Source: Dyella_B jejuensis
Lineage (GTDB): Bacteria; Pseudomonadota; Gammaproteobacteria; Xanthomonadales; Rhodanobacteraceae
Length of the DNA: 64,000 nt
Assembly: GCF_044904675.1 (NCBI RefSeq)
Contig: NZ_JADIKJ010000013.1
Location: forward strand, 1 to 64,000
Direction of reading: 5' to 3'
Shown here: positions 34,659 to 43,605 of the stretch, piece after piece
Numbering within the stretch: the stretch's first letter is position 1
Layout: the number at the start of each line of letters is the position of its first letter
The notes under the pieces: generated by a model
Told to the model about the DNA's origin: nothing
The model's database searches: none
What the model saw: the letters and a program-made list of their open reading frames with translations, nothing else
Made by a program: the position numbers and the translations under genes

Positions 34659-36185
34659 ATGAGCCTATCCAGCAAAACTTCGCCGCACTGGACCACGCCC
34701 GAAGGCATGAAATACCTCGGCCCGCACGAAGGCGCCGAGCCGATCGACGTCACCATCGTGTTGCGGCGGCGTTCGGAAACCACGCCACCTATCGCCGCAT
34801 GGCCGCAGCAGCCACGCTACGTGCGCGGCGAATTCGGCGATCACTACGGCGCGAATCCGGCCGATGTGGAAACCCTGCGGCGTTTTGCCCAACAGCATGG
34901 CTTGACCGAAACCGGCTGCGATACGCATCGTCGCGTCCTGCATCTGCGCGGCACGCCGGCGGCGCTGGAACAGGCCTTCGGCGTCACGCTCGGCAAATAC
35001 CAGCTCAACGGGTGCGAACCGTTTGTCGGCTGCGGGCACGCGCCGACGCTTCCGCCCGAGGCCATCGCCGTGCTGGGCCTGGACCGACGGCCCGTGGCCA
35101 GCCCGCATTTTCGCAAGCCCAGCGCGCAGCCGAACACCTCCTACACGCCCATCCAGCTGGGCCAGCTGTACAACTTCCCCGCGAATACGGATGGCACCGG
35201 CCAGGCCATCGGCATCATCGAACTGGGTGGCGGCTTCACTACCAGCGATCTGTCCCAGTACTTTTCCAACCTTGGCATCAGCAAGCCACCCCAGGTGATA
35301 GCCGTTTCCGTGGCGGGCGGCCAGAACCAGCCGGGCAGCAGCGATGCCGATGACGAAGTCATGCTGGATATCGAAGTGGCTGGCGCGCTGGCCCCGGGGG
35401 CGACCATCGCGGTGTATTTCACGACCAATACCGACCAGGGCTTCTACGAAGCGATCTCGCAGGCTGCACACGACACCACCTACAAACCGTCGGTGATCTC
35501 GATCAGCTGGGGCGGCCCGGAAGACAGCTGGACCAGCTCATCCCGCACCGCGATGGAAACGGCGCTGGAGGATGCGGCGGCGCTGGGCGTCACGGTAACA
35601 GTGGCGGCCGGCGACAGCGGCTCCACCGATGGCGAGAGCGACGGGCAATCGCATGTCGATTTCCCGGCTTCCAGTCCTTACGCGCTGGCGTGCGGCGGTA
35701 CTACCCTGGCGGCCAGCGGCACGTCGATCCAGAGCGAGGTGGTATGGAACGAAACCGCCAGCAATGAAGGCGCCACCGGCGGCGGGGTGAGCATCGAATT
35801 CGGGCTGCCGACCTGGCAGCAGAACGCAAAGGTGCCCAATTCGCCAAGCGGCAGCGCGGGCCGCGGGGTTCCCGACGTTGCCGGCAATGCCGACCCGATG
35901 ACCGGTTACCAGGTGCTGGTCGGCGGCCAGTCGCAGGTGATCGGCGGCACCAGCGCGGTGGCGCCGCTATGGGCAGCGCTGGTCGCACGCCTCAACCAGC
36001 AACTCGGCGCGCCGGTGGGTGACGTGCATGCGGCGCTGTACCAGGCCGGCGAATCGGTTTTCCGCGATATCACGCAAGGCAACAACGGCGCATATCAGGC
36101 TGGCCCGGGCTGGGATGCCTGCACCGGGCTGGGCAGTCCCAACGGCCAGGCATTGGTAGCCGCGCTGGCCGCGCAAAAGTCATAA
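34659..36185 (+). CDS. S53 (sedolisin/kumamolisin-type) serine-carboxyl protease
   Basis: 508 aa from ATG 34659 (ATGGAG site 7-8 nt upstream). The N-terminal propeptide (about 10-155) shows the Pro-kumamolisin fold pattern (DVTIVLRRRS, DVETLRRFAQQHGL, LEQAFGVTLGKY). The protease domain has the sedolisin catalytic set: Glu233 and Asp237 in DDEVMLDIE, the oxyanion Asp in VAAGDSGS, and the nucleophile in GGTSAVAPLW. A Ca2+-site-like C-terminus (FRDITQGNNG, GWDACTGLGSPNG) is present. These enzymes are active at acid pH and are usually exported, yet no signal peptide is visible here. It may be released by lysis or by a non-Sec route. Confidence 0.94.
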   Translation: MSLSSKTSPHWTTPEGMKYLGPHEGAEPIDVTIVLRRRSETTPPIAAWPQQPRYVRGEFGDHYGANPADVETLRRFAQQHGLTETGCDTHRRVLHLRGTPAALEQAFGVTLGKYQLNGCEPFVGCGHAPTLPPEAIAVLGLDRRPVASPHFRKPSAQPNTSYTPIQLGQLYNFPANTDGTGQAIGIIELGGGFTTSDLSQYFSNLGISKPPQVIAVSVAGGQNQPGSSDADDEVMLDIEVAGALAPGATIAVYFTTNTDQGFYEAISQAAHDTTYKPSVISISWGGPEDSWTSSSRTAMETALEDAAALGVTVTVAAGDSGSTDGESDGQSHVDFPASSPYALACGGTTLAASGTSIQSEVVWNETASNEGATGGGVSIEFGLPTWQQNAKVPNSPSGSAGRGVPDVAGNADPMTGYQVLVGGQSQVIGGTSAVAPLWAALVARLNQQLGAPVGDVHAALYQAGESVFRDITQGNNGAYQAGPGWDACTGLGSPNGQALVAALAAQKS

Positions 36186-36193
36186 GCAACCAC

Positions 36194-36229
36194 CGCGGAT
36201 CGGGATACAGCAGCGCATCCCGATCCGCG
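36194..36229 (+). terminator. 13-bp perfect hairpin after the sedolisin gene
   Basis: cgcggatcgggat pairs with atcccgatccgcg around a 10-nt loop, just after the protease stop. No T-run follows; likely a transcript end or a barrier to 3' decay. Confidence 0.6.
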
Positions 36230-36304
36230 CTCCAGCGCGCTTTCAAACTGGACGAACGGGGCGGCAACAGGCAGTCTTGGCAGGCTTGCCGTTTCGGAAT
36301 ACTC

Positions 36305-37321
36305 ATGGATCGCTCCATCACGTCCCCTACCCTGCTTGCCGATCTCGGTGGTACCAACGTCCGCTTCGCGCTGGCCGATACCGCTTCCACCACGCCGCTG
36401 CTCATGGATAGCGTGCGGCGTTACCGCGTGAAGGATTTCGATACGCTGGCCGACACCATCCGCCAATACTTCACGGATACCGGCCATACCGCATCGCAAG
36501 CGATCATCGCCGCGGCCGGACGTATCGCCAACGGCGAAACGGTAAAGATCACCAATAATCCCTGGGCCGTTTCCGCGCATGGGCTGCAACTCGAACTGGG
36601 ATTCGATGGCGTGCGCCTGGTCAACGATTTCGCCGCGCAGGGCATGTCGATCCCGTTGCTGCACAACGATCAGCTGCAAGCGGTCGGAAAGGCGCTGCCG
36701 CCGGAACACGATCGCAAATCGTCGCAGACATTCGTCGTGATGGGGCCGGGTACCGGACTGGGCGTGGCCGGCCTGCTGCTGCGCCATGGCCACTGGATCG
36801 TATTGGAGACCGAAGGCGGCCATGCCGGGTTCGCCGCGCATAGCGCCGAAGACGTCGAGATCCTGCATCGCCTCAATGCGCGCTTCGGGCGCGTCTCCAA
36901 CGAACGCATGATCTGCGGCAACGGCCTGGTGAACCTGTACCTGGCGCTGGCCGATATCGCCGGACAACCGGCCGAGGAATACACCCCGGAAGACATTACC
37001 GCGCGCGCCACCGATGGCAGCGATGCGCTGTGCGTGCGCACCGTGGAAACGCTGGCCGGCATTTTCGGCAGCGTGGCAGGCGACCTGGTACTCAGCCTGG
37101 GCGGCTGGGATGGCGTGTACCTCACCGGCGGCGTGCTGAAGATCCTGATGCCCTGGCTGCAAAGCGGCGGCTTTCGCGAGCGCTTCGAAGCCAAGGGCCG
37201 CTTCCGCGACACGATGGAGAACGTGCCTACCGTGGCCATCACGCATCCCGAACCGGGCCTGCTGGGGGCGGCCGCCCTGGCCGTGCTCGAAGCGGGCCGA
37301 AATTTGCCCAGAGAAGCCTGA
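36305..37321 (+). CDS. glk: Glucokinase
   Basis: 338 aa of the bacterial Glk (hexokinase-like ATP-dependent, non-ROK) family. LLADLGGTNVRFAL is the phosphate-1 loop; RLVNDFAAQGMSIP contains the catalytic Asp; GPGTGLGVAGLL is the second phosphate loop; ETEGGHAGFA holds the substrate-binding Glu/His; YLTGGVLKILMPWL is the adenosine motif. It phosphorylates glucose to glucose-6-phosphate in the cytoplasm. A HAD phosphatase gene follows 68 bp downstream on the same strand, probably in one transcript. Confidence 0.96.
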   Translation: MDRSITSPTLLADLGGTNVRFALADTASTTPLLMDSVRRYRVKDFDTLADTIRQYFTDTGHTASQAIIAAAGRIANGETVKITNNPWAVSAHGLQLELGFDGVRLVNDFAAQGMSIPLLHNDQLQAVGKALPPEHDRKSSQTFVVMGPGTGLGVAGLLLRHGHWIVLETEGGHAGFAAHSAEDVEILHRLNARFGRVSNERMICGNGLVNLYLALADIAGQPAEEYTPEDITARATDGSDALCVRTVETLAGIFGSVAGDLVLSLGGWDGVYLTGGVLKILMPWLQSGGFRERFEAKGRFRDTMENVPTVAITHPEPGLLGAAALAVLEAGRNLPREA

Positions 37322-37389
37322 TCCCGCAGGGATGGCAACCTTGCCCCCGCCGGATGATCGTATCCTGCAGTACACGCATCGGTGATTTC

Positions 37390-38073
37390 ATGCCTCGCTC
37401 CAGCACCGCCTTTCTTTTCGATCTCGACGGCACGCTGATCGACAGCGTCTACCAGCACGTGCTGGCATGGAAGGAAGCATTGGATCGCGAAGGCGTAGTG
37501 CTGCCGGTATGGAGCATCCACCGCAAGATCGGCATGAGCGGGGGATTGTTCACCCATATCCTGCTACGCGAAACGGGCTTGGACATCACCGAGGAGCGCA
37601 TCCTGCGATTGCAGCAATGGCATGCGGAGGCCTTCAATCGCCATCATGCGCAAGGCTCGGTGCGGCCATTGCCGGGCGCGCGCGAACTGCTGCATTTCCT
37701 TACCGAGGAAGGCATTCCGTGGGCGATCGCCACCAGCGGCCGCATGCAGACCGCTGCCCACAATCTTGCCGCGCTGGGCGTCGATCCGGGCAAGGTGCCG
37801 GTGGTGACGCGCGACATGGTCCGCCATGCCAAGCCCGATCCGGACTTGTTCCTGGCCGCCGCCGAGCGGCTGGGGGTGGATATCCATCAATCCCTGGTCA
37901 TTGGCGACAGCGTCTGGGACATGCTCGCCGCGCAGCGCGCGCGGGCGTTGGGCGTGGGCCTGCTTTCCGGTGGCTATGGCCAGGACGAACTGCAGCGGTC
38001 GGGCGCCTTCCGGGTCTATGAGGATCCAGCCGACCTGCTGCGGCATATCGACGAAGTGGCCGCCCGCGATTGA
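37390..38073 (+). CDS. HAD-superfamily phosphatase (phosphoglycolate phosphatase-like)
   Basis: 227 aa from ATG 37390. Motif I is FLFDLDGTLIDS (nucleophile Asp and acid/base Asp), motif II AIATSGR, motif III Lys in RHAKPDPDLF, and motif IV VIGDSVWDML. The helical cap between motif I and II is of the beta-phosphoglucomutase/Gph class (C1). The substrate may be a sugar phosphate, in keeping with the glucokinase just upstream, but sequence alone does not decide. Confidence 0.9.
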   Translation: MPRSSTAFLFDLDGTLIDSVYQHVLAWKEALDREGVVLPVWSIHRKIGMSGGLFTHILLRETGLDITEERILRLQQWHAEAFNRHHAQGSVRPLPGARELLHFLTEEGIPWAIATSGRMQTAAHNLAALGVDPGKVPVVTRDMVRHAKPDPDLFLAAAERLGVDIHQSLVIGDSVWDMLAAQRARALGVGLLSGGYGQDELQRSGAFRVYEDPADLLRHIDEVAARD

Positions 38074-38174
38074 TCGTGGCAAGCGTGCACGGCCGCGCGT
38101 ATCTTGTCCCGGCAAGTCATCGAAAACGGCGCTGACCCGTTATGCTGCGCTGGGGAAATGATTCAGGTAAGAGT

Positions 38175-38966
38175 ATGTCGAAAAATACGTTGCTCGCTTT
38201 GGGAACGCTCGCCACCATGCTGTCGTTCACGTCGATCGCAGCCGCGCAAACTTCAGCGCCTTCGTCTCCGAGTATTACGGTAAACGGAGCCAAGCCCGAC
38301 CTTTCGCAATACGAACCTGCCCCGGACAATCCGAACCCGCCTGTCTCGGACAAAGATATCTACTGCCCGACCGCGCTCGAGCCGATCCTGCCAGGCGATT
38401 ACTACGCTTGCGAAGCGCGCGCCGCTTACGGCAACGACAACTACCGCAAGATGATCGAGATGTTGCGGGAGTCCGCGTACTGGGCCAACAAGGACGCTCA
38501 ATACACACTCGGCCTGGCTTATTTCAACGGCGACATGCCGGATGTGCCGGAGGATCGACCGCTTGGCCTGGCTTGGCTGGCGCTGGCCGCAGAGCGCAAG
38601 AACCAGCAGTATCAGCTGGCCTATGCCAGCGCACGCGCCAAAGTCACGACGCAGGAGTATCAGCAGGCATTGAAACTGTGGCGTCAAATGCGGCTGAAAT
38701 ACGCTGACAACGTCGCTGCGAAACGCGCCATCCGCCGCTTCAATCACGCCATCGAACCGATTGACGATTCAGCGCGCGAAAACGGCACGGTCTATTTGAG
38801 GGGCTATGCGCCTTATTCGCAAAGCGCATTCAGTGTCGCCAACAAGCTTCATGATCAGGCCACCACCGATTTCGAAAACACCGAAGGAACCGTAGTGGTC
38901 GGCAAACCCGAATGGCTGCATGGCCAGCAACCCGCCAGTGCATCGTCGACTTCGACGACACAGTAG
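38175..38966 (+). CDS. Exported Sel1-like repeat protein
   Basis: 263 aa from ATG 38175 (AGGT 7 nt upstream; an earlier ATG at 38142 lacks a site). The signal peptide ends SIAAAQ. The body is helical with one clear Sel1-like unit, YWANKDAQYTLGLAYFNG followed by DRPLGLAWLALAAERKN, which is the tetratricopeptide-related pattern. Two Cys (in YCPTALEP and YYACEAR) could form a disulfide. The C-terminus is Ser/Thr/Gln-rich and disordered. Sel1-like proteins usually act as scaffolds; the partner here is unknown. Confidence 0.75.
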   Translation: MSKNTLLALGTLATMLSFTSIAAAQTSAPSSPSITVNGAKPDLSQYEPAPDNPNPPVSDKDIYCPTALEPILPGDYYACEARAAYGNDNYRKMIEMLRESAYWANKDAQYTLGLAYFNGDMPDVPEDRPLGLAWLALAAERKNQQYQLAYASARAKVTTQEYQQALKLWRQMRLKYADNVAAKRAIRRFNHAIEPIDDSARENGTVYLRGYAPYSQSAFSVANKLHDQATTDFENTEGTVVVGKPEWLHGQQPASASSTSTTQ

Positions 38967-39086
38967 GCATCATTCCACCGCCTTGGATGCGTAACGGCCC
39001 GACGATCCGGGCCACTCCGCACGACACTCATGCGCAGAACGTCGACTAGGGATGCTCTGATCAATGCTACGCAGGCGGCATGATGA

Positions 39087-39172
39087 CCAGAAGGCTCGCA
39101 GAGTGTGTTGTGCGGCGCCGGGAAGACTGGCCGTCTTGCCAAGCCGCGCGGCGCACTCTGCGAGCCTTCTGG
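39087..39172. repeat. Long hairpin inside the inverted-repeat element
   Basis: Arms ccagaaggctcgcagagtg and its exact complement (19 bp), extended outward by tgatg/catca across one mismatch. The 48-nt centre contains aagac/gtctt. The structure could form in RNA or in single-stranded DNA. Confidence 0.8.
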
Positions 39173-39228
39173 ACATCACCCCATCGCTTTAATTCAACAT
39201 GTTGGGGCCAGCTCTGTCTGTCCGCATC

Positions 39229-39359
39229 CCTTCCTCGCTCCTCAAAGCCGAGTGCATCCATGCACTCTCCCCGCGTGCGGTCCGTCGTCTCGACAGACGG
39301 CCAGTCTGCCTTCCTCGCTCCTCAAAGCCGGGTACATCCATGTACCCTCCCCGCGTGCG
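39229..39359. repeat. Two 51-bp direct repeats with covarying hairpins
   Basis: Copies at 39229-39279 and 39309-39359 are 47/51 identical. Each holds a 7-bp stem with loop TCCA: GAGTGCA/TGCACTC in copy 1 and GGGTACA/TGTACCC in copy 2. All four differences fall in the stem and form two compensatory pairs (39251 with 39266, 39254 with 39263). Confidence 0.85.
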
Positions 39360-39450
39360 CCGACGAACCTATGGTCTGCGAACAGACAGAGCTGGTGACG
39401 CCTACGTAGCATTGATCAGAGCATCCCTAGGGCAGCTTCACGAAGACAAA

Positions 39451-42400
39451 TCAGCCCGGCGCCAGCAGCGCATCGAGATCGGTCTGGTCGAAGCTGAGTT
39501 TCTCGCGCGTACCGCCGCCTTCAAGCACCGCTTCGGCGAGTTCCGCCTTGCGTGCCTTCAATTCCTCGATGCGCTCCTCGACCGTTCCCGCCGTGATCAA
39601 GCGGAATACGAACACCGGCTTGTCCTGGCCGATGCGATGTGCGCGGTCGCTGGCCTGTGCTTCGGCGGCGGGATTCCACCATGGGTCGTAGTGGATCACC
39701 GTATCGGCGGCGGTAAGGTTGAGGCCCACGCCGCCGGCTTTCAGCGATAGCAGGAACAGCGGTACGTCGCCATCCTGGAAACGCTGCACGGGTTCGGCTC
39801 GATCGCGCGTTTCGCCTGTCAGCATCACGTAGCGGATGCGGCGACGCTCCAATTCTCCGGCGATCAGCTTGAGCATTTCCGTGAACTGCGAGAACAGCAG
39901 CACCTTGCGCCCTTCGGCGAGCAGCGCTGGCAGCATGTCCATCAGCAGCTCGAACTTGGCCGAATCGCGCACGCCGCGCGCCGCTTCCAGTTTCACCAGG
40001 CGCGGATCGCAACAAACCTGGCGCAACTTGAGCAATGCATCGAGTACCACGATGCCGCTATGTGCGATGCCGCGCTGGGCGATCACTTCACGCAGTTCGT
40101 CGGCCAGTGACAGGCGCAGGCTTTCATAGAGCTCGCGCTGGCGGCCATCAAGCACCACGCGACGGGTGATTTCGGTCTTGGCCGGCAACTCGGAGGCGAC
40201 CTGGGCCTTGGTACGGCGCAGGATGAACGGGGCGAGGCGACGATTGAGGCGCGCCTGGCATTCTTCGTCGCGCTGCTTTTCGATCGGCACGCGGTAGTGA
40301 CGGCGGAACGCGCCCTCGTCGCCAAGCAAGCCCGGCACGGCGAGGTCCACCTGTGACCATAGTTCGCCCAGATGGTTTTCCAGGGGCGTGCCGGTAAGGC
40401 AGATGCAGCGTGGCGCACGCAACGTGAGCGCGGCGCGGCGCGCCTGCGTGCGCGGGTTTTTCACCTGTTGCGCTTCATCGAACACGATTACCGAGAACGG
40501 CTGCTTGCGCAACGTCACCACGTCGCGCGGAAGCAAGGCGTAACTGGTGAGGATGATGTCCTGCATAGCGATCTGCGAGAAGTCGCCGCTGCGTTGCGGG
40601 CCGTGCAAGGCGAGTGCGCGCAGCGATGGCGCAAAGCGCGCGATCTCCGCCAGCCAGTTCGGGATCAGGCTGGTAGGCACCACGATCAATGCTGGCTGCT
40701 GCAAGGCACCGTGCTGCTTCAACGCCAACAGATGGGTGATCAATTGCAGGGTCTTGCCCAGGCCCATGTCATCGGCGAGCACTCCGCCCACGCCCGCTTC
40801 GGCCAGCGCGTTCAACCAGCGCAGGCCTTCGCGTTGATAAGGACGAAGTTCGACCGTGAGCCCATCCGGGACCGCATCGCTGGCGCGTTCGGCAGCATCG
40901 CGCAGGCGCGCCGTGAAACCGCGCAACTGTTCGGGCGCCTGCAGCTCGCCACCGCTTGGCAACGCTTCGACGATCTCTTCCAGGCGCCCGGCCTGCACCC
41001 GTGGCAGGTGCAGTTTCTTTTTCGGCTTTTCCAGATACTCGGCCAGCGGCGCCAGCAAGCCGCGCAGTTCCTTCAGGCGCACCGGCACGCGGCGGCGTTC
41101 GTCGACCGGCGCGTACCACACCGCGTCTTCCGGCTCGTTCGGCGCGGGGCTAAGGTTGAGCTGATGCTCGGCCAGCGCTTGTGCCACGGCGGGCAGCAGA
41201 TTGCGGCGCTTGCCTTCGACTTCGATGCCGATTTCCAGGTCGAAGGCGTGGTCGTCGGCATCTTCGACCGCGTTGCCATACCAGCGCACCGGGCCTTCCA
41301 GCACCTCGAACGGAAAGCTCGGCGCGTATTCAAGCTGGAAACCATCCGCCTCCAGCTTCGGCCGCAAGGCTAGCCAGCGTGCCGGGGTATTCACTTCCAG
41401 CGCGCCAGCGTGGCCCTTGCCGGGAAACAACCATGCATCTTCGGGCAGCGTGTCGGCCAGATCCCATGGCAGGCCTTCGGTATCCACGCCCAGGGTGAGT
41501 CCGGCGCGCTCGAGCTGTTCCATGGTGGAAAGCTCTTCGGCACGGCGGCGGATGATTTCGACCAATTGACCATCGCGAACACGGCGCACCAGCGGCTCGC
41601 CGCCACGGCCCGGCAGGCGCTCGCCGGCGTAATCGAAGGCCAGCCGCGCATACGCCAACGGCGGCGTGCCCGCAGCCAGGCGCACGTGGCGGGTGAGTGC
41701 GTGCAGGGTCAGCACCGGCTTGGGCGCGACTTCGGCGCGGCGCAGCTCATCGAATACCTGGGGCAGCGGGATGCGCTGCGCCAGCCGGCTCGACGGCAAG
41801 CTGCGGCGCAGGCTGCGGCTGTAGTCATGCTTCAGCGGCGGCAGGTCGAGCCAGTGCGTTTCCTCCGGATCGGCCTCGAGGTGTCCCAGCTCGGCACGCT
41901 CCGCGTCCAGGTACCACAGGCCATCGATACGCAGCAGGCGCTGGCTGTGCGGCAACGCCGGCAACAGTCTCTGGCTGCCGTCCTGCTCCAGGTGCCAATG
42001 CCAGTTGAGCTGGTGCGACTTGCCGCGCGAAAGGCGCAAGCCAGCCAGGCCACCCAGGAAGCACGGCGCGGTATCGAGCATCTCGGCCAACAGCGCGTTG
42101 CCGACATGTCCGGTCAGCCGGGCATAGCTGCGGGACTTGCGCAGCGCCTGCGGCAGTCCCAATACCGCCGTCGCCAGCCGCTGTTCATGCGTTTGCAATG
42201 CCGCGTGCGAAAGCATTTTGCTTTCCAGCGGCGCAGGGCGGGCGAAGCGCCCGTGCTCGACCGGGCTGAGCAACACTGGCGCCGCGTCCAGCCGCGCATA
42301 GGGCGCTCCCTCTTCCGGCATCACCTCGAAAAAGAAACCCAGCACGACGTGTTCCGGCATCGTGGCCGTAGCGGGCTTGGCCAGCAGCTTGCGCCATACG

Positions 42401-42474
42401 CCAGGCAGGCTTTCCTCGCGCTCATCCCGTTGGATGGACGGATCGCCGTGCTGTTTCTCGTCCGGTAGGTGCAT
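39451..42474 (-). CDS. SNF2-family DEAD-like helicase/ATPase
   Basis: 1007 aa. The N-terminal half (about 1-520) is an uncharacterised region found with bacterial SNF2 proteins, without a SWIM zinc motif. The C-terminal half is the two-lobed motor: Walker A DDMGLGKT, motif Ia VVPTSLIPNWLAEI, motif II DEAQ (where many relatives have DEAH), motif III LTGTPLENHLGELWS, motif V SLKAGGVGLNLTAADTV and motif VI QASDRAHRIGQ. Such proteins translocate on duplex DNA and remodel protein-DNA complexes; the bacterial member's target is not known. It stands alone, divergent from nothing essential, and its 3' end abuts the inverted-repeat element. Confidence 0.93.
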   Translation of the reverse strand: MHLPDEKQHGDPSIQRDEREESLPGVWRKLLAKPATATMPEHVVLGFFFEVMPEEGAPYARLDAAPVLLSPVEHGRFARPAPLESKMLSHAALQTHEQRLATAVLGLPQALRKSRSYARLTGHVGNALLAEMLDTAPCFLGGLAGLRLSRGKSHQLNWHWHLEQDGSQRLLPALPHSQRLLRIDGLWYLDAERAELGHLEADPEETHWLDLPPLKHDYSRSLRRSLPSSRLAQRIPLPQVFDELRRAEVAPKPVLTLHALTRHVRLAAGTPPLAYARLAFDYAGERLPGRGGEPLVRRVRDGQLVEIIRRRAEELSTMEQLERAGLTLGVDTEGLPWDLADTLPEDAWLFPGKGHAGALEVNTPARWLALRPKLEADGFQLEYAPSFPFEVLEGPVRWYGNAVEDADDHAFDLEIGIEVEGKRRNLLPAVAQALAEHQLNLSPAPNEPEDAVWYAPVDERRRVPVRLKELRGLLAPLAEYLEKPKKKLHLPRVQAGRLEEIVEALPSGGELQAPEQLRGFTARLRDAAERASDAVPDGLTVELRPYQREGLRWLNALAEAGVGGVLADDMGLGKTLQLITHLLALKQHGALQQPALIVVPTSLIPNWLAEIARFAPSLRALALHGPQRSGDFSQIAMQDIILTSYALLPRDVVTLRKQPFSVIVFDEAQQVKNPRTQARRAALTLRAPRCICLTGTPLENHLGELWSQVDLAVPGLLGDEGAFRRHYRVPIEKQRDEECQARLNRRLAPFILRRTKAQVASELPAKTEITRRVVLDGRQRELYESLRLSLADELREVIAQRGIAHSGIVVLDALLKLRQVCCDPRLVKLEAARGVRDSAKFELLMDMLPALLAEGRKVLLFSQFTEMLKLIAGELERRRIRYVMLTGETRDRAEPVQRFQDGDVPLFLLSLKAGGVGLNLTAADTVIHYDPWWNPAAEAQASDRAHRIGQDKPVFVFRLITAGTVEERIEELKARKAELAEAVLEGGGTREKLSFDQTDLDALLAPG

Positions 42475-42570
42475 GCGGATGCGATCCCTGGAGCGATCAA
42501 AACCTTGAGCTTAGCAGCGATCCAGGTCCGCACCACAAGTGGATACGGACAGCGCAGTAAGAATCGGCGC

Positions 42571-43596
42571 TCAATGGCTTCCGAACAGGCCTTGCGGGTA
42601 TTCCGGCTTCTGCTCACGCGCCATCAAAGCCTTCAGGCCTTCGGCGGGCGTGACCTCGCCGTGCAGCACCGCACGCACGCCCCTGCTGATCGGCAGGTCC
42701 AGGCTGTGCTTGTCGGCCAGGCGCATTACTTCGTCGACCGTGACGACGCTTTCGACCACCTGACCGATCTGCGCGACAGCTTCGTGGATGCCTACGCCCT
42801 GTCCCAGCGCCATGCCGAGACGGCGATTGCGCGACAGGTCGCCGGTGCAGGTCAGCACCAGGTCGCCCAGTCCGGAAAGACCCATCAGGGTTTCCGGCCG
42901 CGCACCAAGCGCCACGCCCAGGCGCAGCATTTCGTTCATGCCGCGGGTGATCAAGCCGGCACGGGCGTTCAAACCCAGTTGCATGCCATCGGCAACGCCC
43001 GTGGCGACCGCCAGCACGTTTTTCATGGCACCGCCAAGTTCAGCGCCCAGTACGTCGCTGCCGGAATAGGCGCGGAAGTTCGGCGCATGCAGCAACGCCG
43101 CAAGCTGCTGGGCGAAGGCATTGCTTTCCGAATGTACGGTGACGGCGCTGGGCATGCCGGCAGCCACTTCGCGCGCGAACGACGGCCCTGTGATCACCGC
43201 CGCCGCCCGGCCCGGCAGCTTTTCGCCCACCAGTTCATGCAGGAAGCGGCCGGTGCCTGGCTCGAAGCCCTTGGTCGCCCACGCGATATTGGCGCCGGTA
43301 TCGAGCAGCGGCACGAGCTCGTCCAGCATTTCGGCGAAGGCGTGGCTGGGCACGACGATCAACACGATCGTCGCGCCACGCACCGCGGTCGCCAGGTCCG
43401 GCTCGTAGGCGAGTTGCGGCGGCAGTTCCAGTTCCGGCAGATAGCGCTGATTGCGGCGAGTAGCCGCCATGTCGGCCAGGGCGCCGGCATGGCGGCCCCA
43501 CAACCGGGTCGGGACGCCGTTGCGCGCCGCCAGCGCCGCCAGCGCCGTCCCCCAGGAGCCGGCACCCAGGACTGCCAGGATCGGCTGATCGCTCAT
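42571..43596 (-). CDS. gpsA: NAD(P)-dependent glycerol-3-phosphate dehydrogenase
   Basis: 341 aa. LGAGSWGTALA is the Rossmann nucleotide loop; LPLLDTGANIAWATKGFEPGT, GPSFAREVAAGMPSAV and AELGGAMKNVLAVATGVADG carry the conserved catalytic Lys region; GLSGLGDLVLTCTGDLSRNRRLG is the C-terminal motif. It makes sn-glycerol-3-phosphate from dihydroxyacetone phosphate for phospholipid synthesis, the substrate of the PlsB acyltransferase at the right edge. It starts 9 bp after secB on the same strand, in the conserved secB-gpsA order, so the two are one operon. Confidence 0.97.
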   Translation of the reverse strand: MSDQPILAVLGAGSWGTALAALAARNGVPTRLWGRHAGALADMAATRRNQRYLPELELPPQLAYEPDLATAVRGATIVLIVVPSHAFAEMLDELVPLLDTGANIAWATKGFEPGTGRFLHELVGEKLPGRAAAVITGPSFAREVAAGMPSAVTVHSESNAFAQQLAALLHAPNFRAYSGSDVLGAELGGAMKNVLAVATGVADGMQLGLNARAGLITRGMNEMLRLGVALGARPETLMGLSGLGDLVLTCTGDLSRNRRLGMALGQGVGIHEAVAQIGQVVESVVTVDEVMRLADKHSLDLPISRGVRAVLHGEVTPAEGLKALMAREQKPEYPQGLFGSH

Positions 43597-43605
43597 AGAT
43601 GGGCT

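Larger units (their letters stand above)
39046..39430. mobile_element. 385-bp non-coding inverted-repeat element (MITE-like, IS5-type ends)
   Basis: The element is bounded by 32-bp terminal inverted repeats, 39046-39077 and 39399-39430, which match at 31 of 32 positions. The outermost CTAG may be a 4-bp target duplication, so the mobile ends would begin GGGATGCTCTGATCAA, which resembles IS5-family termini. No transposase is encoded. Inside are a long hairpin (19-bp perfect arms 39087-39105/39154-39172), a 14-bp inverted repeat (39208-39221/39382-39395), and within that two 51-bp direct repeats. It was probably moved in trans by a related transposase. It ends 20 bp before the SNF2 helicase stop. 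Confidence 0.8.

Noticed and set aside
39229..39359. Two direct repeats considered as a mini CRISPR array
   Set aside because: Only two copies, 51 bp long with a 29-bp gap, inside an inverted-repeat element and with no cas gene.
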